This document shows, one piece after another, positions 58,601-64,000 of a stretch of 64,000 bases of DNA (position 1 is the stretch's first letter; every line of letters starts with the position of its first letter). The notes below the pieces were generated by a model, which was not told where the DNA came from, did not search any database, and saw only the letters and a program-made list of their open reading frames with translations. Origin of the DNA: Elephas maximus indicus (taxonomy: Eukaryota; Chordata; Mammalia; Proboscidea; Elephantidae). The stretch is from assembly GCF_024166365.1 (NCBI RefSeq), contig NC_064822.1, positions 104,466,823 to 104,530,822 of the forward strand, written 5' to 3'. A program made the position numbers and the translations under genes.

Positions 58601-60004
58601 AAACTCTGGGGTAGTTCTACTCTGTCCTACAGGGTCGCTATGAGTCGGAATCGACTTAACTGCACTGGGTTTGGTTTTGGCTTTTTGACACTACCCTGGG
58701 GAGCTCTAGGAAGGGAAGAGAGGAGAAAGGAAATGAGAACTCAAAGCAAGCCTGAGGAATATGTGAGTGCCTAAGCTCCACTGTCTCGCCTTGCAAGGAT
58801 GGGGAGACTGCGTCTTACATACTTTGGACATGTTGTCAGGAGGGATCAGTCCCTGGAGAAGGACATCATGCTTGGTAAAATACAGGGTCAGTGAAAGAGA
58901 GGAAGACTCTCAATGAGATGGATTGACAAAGTGGCTCCAACAATGGACTCAAGCATAACAACGACTGTAAGGATGGTGCAGGACCAGGCACTGTTTTGTT
59001 CTGTCATGCACAGGGTCACTATGATTTGGAACAGACTCGGCAGCACCTAATAACAATAAGGTCCACTGGGTGCTTGGGGCCCAGAAGTGAGGAGTCCATT
59101 GCTGTGTAAGCAGGTTCAGCTGCTGCCCTAGGTTACAGTGAGGGAGCAAAAAACAGGAGCCGGTGCCCTCTAAAGAACTGGGGGTAGGTGGGTGGGTGGG
59201 GTGGAACAATTCACGGGCGAAATCCCTGAATGGCTGGGAAGCTGGGAAACCAGCTTCAAAGAGTTTCTAAGGAACACCAATAAGGGGGGAGTGGGAAGGC
59301 AGCCCTAGTTGTTCCCCACCTTCACATATTAGAATCCACTTCAGTAAGAGTTCTTTCATACCAAGTGGGAGACCGGCCTGACCAAGTCCCCCCAGCTACT
59401 TCCAACCTGCCACCCCTACACCTCCTGAGTCTTTCCTGGAATCCTGCTCAGTGTGACGATTTCTCCCCTTCACCAAACATCAGTTGGGTTTGCCCTCAAG
59501 TGGAGTTTGAAGGGGAAATGCTAATAAACCTGCTGCCAACCAAACCCATCCCTGCCAGACTCTTAGATTAAGACACGCGGGCGCACCATACTATCAGATT
59601 AATATAACCCGGGCTCAAACGCACGAAGACCCACGCCCAGGAACACCGAGAGGTGGGGAGGGACAGTAGGGGGAGGGGCGTGCAGAGGGGAGGAACGGAA
59701 ACCGACGGGCTTTGTTTATCGCGCAGGGACCCAGCCGATCTGATCTAGGGCTCCCCAGCCGGGACACTGACCGACCCTTCGGGGTCATAGTCACTCGCCC
59801 CCGGTCCAAGCAGATTCTGACCGCGCTCTGAGTCCAGGTGGTCGCACTCTGACCCGAACTTCTTCCTCTCGCCACACACTGTGTTTCTTTCCACCTCCCT
59901 CCTACCCCTTCCTTCTCGTGGCCCCCACTCACAATGCACTCGCGGACCCGCTCGTGGAATAGCTGCTCTCGCACGGATAGCACCTCGTAGTCAGCTGCTT
60001 CCAT
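46625..60004 (-). CDS. LMBR1L: LMBR1L, LMBR1-like multipass membrane protein, 17 exons
   Basis: Multipass membrane protein of the LMBR1/LIMR family, described as a lipocalin-1 receptor and as a negative regulator of Wnt signalling in lymphocytes. Exons, high to low: 59933-60004, 56734-56818, 55455-55488, 54299-54438, 54003-54106, 51769-51895, 51175-51243, 50973-51037, 50208-50280, 50033-50116, 49863-49939, 49222-49299, 48968-49041, 48638-48728, 48464-48530, 46882-47043, 46625-46692 (stop 46627-46625). They sum to 1,470 nt, 489 residues, as in human. It starts MEAADYEVLSVREQLFHERV. Hydrophobic helices include ALLFATLYILCHIAL, LAVALGAVLLLPFSI, VVMLVLLTLLVLGMVWVA, LYSCISFLGVLLLL and AMLCLLVLTGLSVLTVAI. 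It ends KTQHQ. All phases agree. Exon 13 ends ATTTT|GTATCC, a weak-looking donor fixed by the frame (LIFYLM). Confidence 0.96.
47390..47443 (-). mobile_element. AfroSINE head fragment, minus
   Basis: CCATTTGGTTAGCAGCTAAGC and GGGCAACCAGGGCTCC are the tRNA-like head in reverse. The rest is lost or replaced by the adjoining SINE. Confidence 0.75.
47450..47678 (-). mobile_element. AfroSINE (long form), minus
   Basis: TTTTTGTTGTGTAGCTTTGAG tail, ACAGAGTAGAACTGCCCCAT, a TTGTAAATCTCCACAGG block and GTTAGCAGCCAAGTGC head. A short internal duplication (AAGTGCTTAACCCAAGTGCTTA) is present. Confidence 0.85.
49300..49862. other. LMBR1L intron 11 with MIR fragment
   Basis: 563-bp intron. About 49,620-49,765 resembles MIR (TTCTGAGCCTCAGTTTTCTC, ATCTGCAAAATGAGGACTG). 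Confidence 0.68.
50281..50972. other. LMBR1L intron 8
   Basis: 692-bp intron between exons 8 and 9. No gene or nameable repeat is seen. Confidence 0.6.
51244..51768. other. LMBR1L intron 6
   Basis: 525-bp intron between exons 6 and 7. No gene or nameable repeat is seen. Confidence 0.6.
52061..52558 (-). mobile_element. L1 3' end fragment 1, antisense to plus
   Basis: Poly(T), then ATTGTGCTTTAAGTAAAAG, GTCCATTCGGCCAGCTTCTG, ATCTACTTGATCCAAGAAGC, CCTCCGGGGTCCTTCTAGTC, up to TGTAGCTGGGCA. It is the 3' UTR of an L1 inserted in minus orientation, 5'-truncated after about 500 bp. Confidence 0.85.
52562..53264 (-). mobile_element. L1 3' end fragment 2, longer
   Basis: Same 3' UTR as fragment 1, starting TTTTTATTGTGCTTTAAGTG, but extending about 200 bp further 5' (CACCATCTAGTTCTTCTGG, GAGACCAATTGTTGCATG, GACCCCAGACGCCAC). 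The target repeat TGCATCACTCAAGTTTTTT occurs at 52,042-52,060 and 53,265-53,283. Confidence 0.85.
53605..53918 (+). mobile_element. L1 3' end, sense, poly(A) tail
   Basis: CAGACAGGGATTGTACTGG, CTTCTTGGATCAAGTAGAC, GAACAATTAGGAGTGTACAGC and CTTTCGCTTAATGCACAAT followed by an A-rich tail. It lies in the opposite orientation to fragments 1 and 2. Confidence 0.85.
54439..55454. other. LMBR1L intron 3
   Basis: 1.0-kb intron between the 34-nt exon 3 and exon 4. No transposon that I can name and no gene. Confidence 0.6.
55489..56733. other. LMBR1L intron 2 with one SINE
   Basis: 1.2-kb intron. The SINE at 56,258 is the only clear insertion. The rest looks unique. Confidence 0.65.
56258..56424 (+). 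mobile_element. AfroSINE (short form), young
   Basis: AGGAAACCCTGGTGGCGTAG head, GGTCGGCAGTTCGAATTCATC, GGGTCGCTATGAGTCAGAATC and CGGCACTGGGTTTGGTTTT tail. Close to the 58,520 copy. Confidence 0.92.
58520..58686 (+). mobile_element. AfroSINE (short form), young, with target duplication
   Basis: GGAAACCCTGGTGGTGTAG head and GGTCGGCAGTTCGAATCCAC to a GGGTTTGGTTTTGGCTTTTT tail. The flanks ACATTACCCTGG and ACACTACCCTGG differ at one base. Confidence 0.92.
58786..59067 (+). mobile_element. RTE-type LINE, 3' end
   Basis: Contains CATACTTTGGACATGTTGTC, AGGAGGGATCAGTCCCTGG, TCAATGAGATGGATTGAC, then GGGTCACTATGATTTGGAAC and GGCAGCACCTAATAACAAT. The last blocks match the AfroSINE 3' end. Confidence 0.85.
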
Positions 60005-60420
60005 ACTCCGCTCAGCATGACTGGGGCGTGGGTGTCTCCGGGCCCGGGGAGGACGAGCGGGTATGAAGCCGCCGCCGCCAACTACCCGGACCCAGCCAAG
60101 GAGCCTTTCCTCTCTGCTGGCGACTGAAACTCTGGGTAATCTGGGGCTCAGATTCAGTCGTCCAGATGCCCCGCCCTTAAAGAGGCAGGCATCACCGCGC
60201 CTCGCTTTAAATGGCTCCGACCCCCGCCTCCCCTACTCCCTCCTCTTTAAGGTCGGGCCTCGGTCAAGTCTCAACGCAAACGCAGGCCACCAAACTCGCT
60301 CCTAGGAAGCGCTGGTTTTAGTTCTATCTTTTAAGAGACCGAGTGACGACACAACGGATGGGCGGGTTCCTTCCAGGAAGCGGAACTCATTGGCTCCTAG
60401 AGAGCTGTCGCTCATTGCTG
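60005..60420 (-). promoter_or_regulatory. LMBR1L: LMBR1L promoter region
   Basis: GC- and CpG-rich flank of the LMBR1L ATG. An inverted CCAAT box (GAGCCAATGAG on the minus strand) sits at 60,389-60,393 beside an ETS-like CAGGAAGCGG at 60,374-60,383. No TATA box. Confidence 0.6.
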
Positions 60421-62342
60421 GAGGGGTCCTGATAGGCTTGCCCTATGGAAGGAGGCGGGCTCTTTTGGGCCTATGGGTGCCCTTTCTAAAGCTAAGCAAC
60501 CGTCGCACCTCTGGCGGTTGAGAATTTTAGTAGCAGCCAGGATTTTAGTTTGACCGTGGTGAAATGAACCATTTGGATCAGAACAGCCAGGCAAGATGTG
60601 AGAGTACCATGGATATTCTGAAAGGTACCGCTGCCCAGTAACCCAAGGCCCATAGCAGCATTTGCTAAAGTGTTTGTGTTGGGGTGGTGCTGGGGTGCAC
60701 CTCTGCCAGTTTTTTACTCAGTCACTTTTGTGGAAGGCCTAGTGTGTGCTAGAGCAAATATTAAAGAACACTGGATGAGAATTACAGAAATATCTTTCTG
60801 ATACTTTGTGAGGAAATGCCCACATTGGCTCATTCTTGCGTGGGCTGAGTCAAACGTTAGCTGACCATTTACTATGTGTGGCACTTTATAGATTTTATCT
60901 CATTTTAACACCACAACAGCCCTTCAGAAAAAGGTGTTGTGATTAGCAGTATGAAACCAAAACTCACACCAAACCCAACTCCTTACTGTCGAGCAGATTC
61001 CAACTCATAGTGACCCTAAGGACAGAGTAGAACTAACTGCCTCATAGGGTTTCCAAGGCTGTAAATATTTATGGAATCAGATCTTTCTCCTGTGGAATGC
61101 TAACCTTTCAGTTAGCAGCCAGGTGCTTAAACCACTGTACTACTAGGGCTCCATCGGTCATACAATTAAGGGATGCAAATTACCTTTTTAAGTCCTTGGT
61201 TTGTATACTGTTTGAGAAGTCCCATCTTCATGAAGCTAAAGCCTTCCTCTAAATTGGAGGGAGCAGTATGGGGAACTCAAAAGAAGGGCTGAATTTTGCA
61301 AAGTCCCTGCTGAAGAATATGAGTACAATGCTAAAGGCCTAGACAGCCCCACTTACTATCTGACCCATGGTGTGGGGGGAGGGGAGTGCAGAAGTGTTAA
61401 CTGATTAATTCTATGTCCTTTGTAACTTCTTGGTGCAAGTTATTTTTATTCTGTTCACCTAGTGATTTGCAGTAGAAACAAAGTACGTATATACATGTAA
61501 ATTTGTCTTTGGTGATAGCAAAATAGAGCAAAGACATGAAGAGCTAGTTTCCGTTTAGCAACCGAGCTGGGGGTGAACAGATTCCAACAGGGAGAGTGGA
61601 TAGAGACAGTTACAAAGAGAAGATAGGTGGTGCCTGGGTCATTGGGTCATTTTCAAGAAAAGAAAAAAGAGCACAGGAAGGTGTCTTGGGCCTATCTAGT
61701 ATCTTTTAGGTGCCAGGCATCTTTCTAAGAACAAACAGTGGGTCAGGGCTCTGCCCTGCAGGAATGTGTGGCTTTGTTTGGGAGAGGGCACTCTGGAGCT
61801 TAACCCTTAGATCTCTGTCTTAACTGTAGGAGGCAAAGTGCTTTAATGATCTTTTTAAAACAATTAAGATCTTGTCCCTGCTTAAAACCCCTCAGAGGCA
61901 ATCCATGTATACTTAAAAATCCACGTGCCTTAAAGTAGCCTATGAAGCCCTCAGAAGTGGCAAAATGGTGGCTCTTGGGCTGTATTAGGCAGGCAGTGTT
62001 TTGCTTGGCTCACTGATTTTAACAAATGTGAACCAACATTAAAAAATCAAGAAATGACACTTTAAAAATTCTGATTTAAAAAAAAAAAATTCTGACTTCT
62101 GTCTCTTAAATAATTGGAAGATTGGCAGAGCTGGGAAACAAGGATCCATGGCTCTGTGGATAAGGTAGAATGTGCTCTAGAGGAAGACTAGTTCCTATCA
62201 CTCAGGTAAGCACTTATACCCACCATTTATTGCATTTACATAGTCAGCCCAGCTGGGCATTTTAGTTTATGACCTGTGATCCAGCCCCTCACTACTACTC
62301 CAATTTGGCACCATACTCATCTTGGCCTTCAGTCAGTTCTTG
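60421..62342. other. Intergenic upstream of LMBR1L
   Basis: No gene. It holds a MIR-like fragment at 60,860-60,955, a minus SINE at 60,965, L2-like pieces near 61,690-61,780 and 61,840-61,960, and A/T tracts. The rest is unassigned. Confidence 0.55.
60965..61153 (-). mobile_element. AfroSINE (long form), minus
   Basis: CTCACACCAAACCCAACTCC tail, TCGAGCAGATTCCAACTCAT, a GTAAATATTTATGGAATCAG block and TACTACTAGGGCTCC head in reverse. Confidence 0.83.
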
Positions 62343-63835
62343 TTGTTGTTAGGTGCTGTCGAGTCGGTTCCAACTCATAGTGACCCTATATCCGGCAGAA
62401 TGAAACACTGCCTGGTCCTGTGCCATCCTCATAACCTTCGTTATGCTTGAGCCCATTGTTGCAGCCATTGTGTCAATCTATCTCATTGAGAGTCTTCCTG
62501 TCTTTCATTGATTCTGTACTTTAACAAGCATGATGTCCTTCTCCAGGGACTGGTCCCTTCTGATAACATGTCCAAAGTATTGTTGTAGGGGAAAAAAAAA
62601 TCACAAAGTTTAGTAAAACAAAAAGTTTTATTCAGTATATGTTAAAAAAGACCAAAGTAGGGAACGGACAAGCATGCTGCTAGAGCCATGTCACCCCAGC
62701 AGAGAAACAGTACAGAGTTATCAGTATATATTAACGTTACAAATGGGCAAAGCCATTGAAAGCTTCACCTTTTCACAGATTGGCTGGAAAGTGTGATTCT
62801 ACATTTTGAATTGCCTTTCTTAACAATCACTGGTACAGTTTTCAGTAACAATGGTCAGGAGGGTCTTCCTTGATCCAACAATTTTTCTATTCACTAAATG
62901 CTAATAGAAAAAGACGAGAGTGGAAGGTCTTTTGTGTTCTGTTTAATTGGTTTGTGTGAAAGGTTCCCTAAAAGATATTTTCCAAGATTGTCCTAGCTAT
63001 TATCTTTTTGTCTTGGGGCCCAGTTGATGTGTCCTTATGAGCCCAGCTCCAGCAGGGTCACATTCTCTATGCTCAAGGGCAGGGAATAATGGTTTCAATA
63101 TTATTTTCGAAATCAGTGAGATGAAGTCTTGCCATCCTTGGCTTCTAAGAAGCATTCTGGCTGTACTTCTTCCAAGACAGATTTCTTCATTTCTTTTGGC
63201 AGTCCATAGTATGTTCAATATTCTTCACTAACATCACAATTGGAAGTCATCAATTCTTTGATCTTTATTCATTGTCCAACTTTCCCATGCATAGGAGGTG
63301 ATTGAAAACACCATGGCTTGAGTCAGCTGTGCCTTGGTCCTTAAAGTGGCATCTGCTTTTTAACACATTAAAGAGGTCTTTTTCAGCAGATTTTCCCAAT
63401 ATAATATGTTGTTTGATTTTTGACTGCTGCTTCCATGGGCGTTGATTATGGACCTAAGTAAAATGAAACCCTTGACAACTTCATTTTCTCCATTTATCAT
63501 GATGTTGCTTATTGGTCCAGTTGTGAGGATTCATGTTTTCTTTATGTTCAGGTGTAATCCATACCAAAGGCTGTAGTCCTTGACCTTCATCAGTATATGC
63601 TTCAAGTCCTCTTCACTTTGAGCAAGCAAGTTGTGTCATCTGCATATCGTGGGTTGTTAATGAGTCTTCCTCCAATCCTGATGCTGCATTTTTCTTCATT
63701 TAGGCCAGTTTCTCAGATAATTTTCTCAGCATACAAATTGAATAAGTATGGTGACAGGATACACCCCTGATACACCCCTGACACACACCTTTCCTGACTT
63801 TGAATCACTCAGTATTCCCTTGTTCCATCTGAACG
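62343..63835 (-). mobile_element. RTE-type LINE with RT segment, minus, broken
   Basis: 62,343-62,583 is the LINE 3' end (GTGCTGTCGAGTCGGTTCC, CATGATGTCCTTCTCCAGG). 63,116-63,835 continues 5' into coding sequence. The minus strand at 63,645-63,634 encodes YADD, the catalytic motif of reverse transcriptase. Stops and frameshifts interrupt the frame, so it is inactive. The two parts are separated by 62,584-63,115. Confidence 0.82.
62584..63115 (-). mobile_element. Probable solo LTR inserted in the RTE LINE
   Basis: On the minus strand it starts TGATTTCGAAAATAATATTG and ends TTTCCCCTACA, so TG...CA, 532 bp, with AATAAA about 40-50 bp before its 3' end. Removing it rejoins the LINE with normal sequence order. 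The family is not identified and the target duplication is unclear. Confidence 0.6.
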
Positions 63836-64000
63836 ACTGCCTCTTGGTCAGTCAGCTCCTAGACCCTACCAAGTTCTTTCCACCTCAAGGCTCCAAATGT
63901 GCTGTTTTTCTTCCCAGATCTCTCCGTTCTCCCCTCCTTCCCACTCTCTTTTGGCTGGCTCTTTTCTCTCTCAGGTTTGAACTTAAATGTTATCTGCTCA
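63836..64000 (+). mobile_element. L2-like fragment at window edge
   Basis: AAGTTCTTTCCACCTCAAGG and TCAGGTTTGAACTTAAATG resemble the L2 3' region. It runs off the edge. Confidence 0.5.

Larger units (their letters stand above)
56819..59932. other. LMBR1L intron 1
   Basis: 3.1-kb intron with a young SINE (58,520-58,686) and an RTE 3' end (58,786-59,067). The remainder is unassigned and shows no coding exon. Confidence 0.65.

Noticed and set aside
63000-63218. 72-codon minus frame beginning MNILWTAKRNEE
   Set aside because: It is a remnant of the RTE LINE C-terminal region continuing into the inserted element, not a host gene.

Overview
The window is vertebrate nuclear DNA: multi-exon genes with GT-AG introns, CpG-island promoters and dense interspersed repeats. 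Four protein-coding genes lie in a row on the minus strand: KMT2D (5' part only), RHEBL1, DHH and LMBR1L. This is the gene order of human chromosome 12q13. The young repeats are tRNA-derived SINEs of the Afrotherian (AfroSINE/PSINE) type, with a 3' tail shared with RTE-type LINEs that are also present. Together these point to a paenungulate, most likely an elephant. Genes and repeat families were recognised from memory of known families; no database search was run.

Layout. 1-12,972: KMT2D coding exons 2-30 (29 coding exons, 2,010 codons, phase intact across every junction), running off the left edge before the catalytic part. 12,973-17,275: KMT2D intron 1, with strong RFX X-box and ZNF143-type sites. 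17,276-18,560: CpG island with non-coding exon 1. 18,561-21,480: intergenic, old DNA transposon and MIR fossils. 21,480-24,721: RHEBL1 (8 coding exons, 183 aa) and its compact promoter. 25,060-39,350: about 14 kb without genes, filled with AfroSINEs, RTE, L1, L2, MaLR-like LTRs and hAT fossils. 39,356-43,872: DHH (3 exons, 396 aa). 46,110-60,004: LMBR1L (17 exons, 489 aa). 60,005-64,000: LMBR1L promoter, then an RTE LINE broken by a probable solo LTR.

The genes do not form a pathway. KMT2D is a nuclear H3K4 methyltransferase scaffold, RHEBL1 a Rheb-like GTPase of the mTORC1 arm, DHH a secreted autoprocessing morphogen, and LMBR1L a multipass membrane protein. Each has its own promoter and polyadenylation signal. 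All four are intact here, with no frameshift or premature stop in the reconstructed exons.

The least expected structure is an imperfect inverted duplication of about 250 bp inside RHEBL1. The polyadenylation region has an opposite-orientation copy in intron 6, so the pre-mRNA could fold around exons 7 and 8. Other points of note are a homogenised 27-bp coding minisatellite in KMT2D exon 11, stacked L1 and SINE insertions at re-used target sites, and candidate regulatory sites upstream of KMT2D and RHEBL1.
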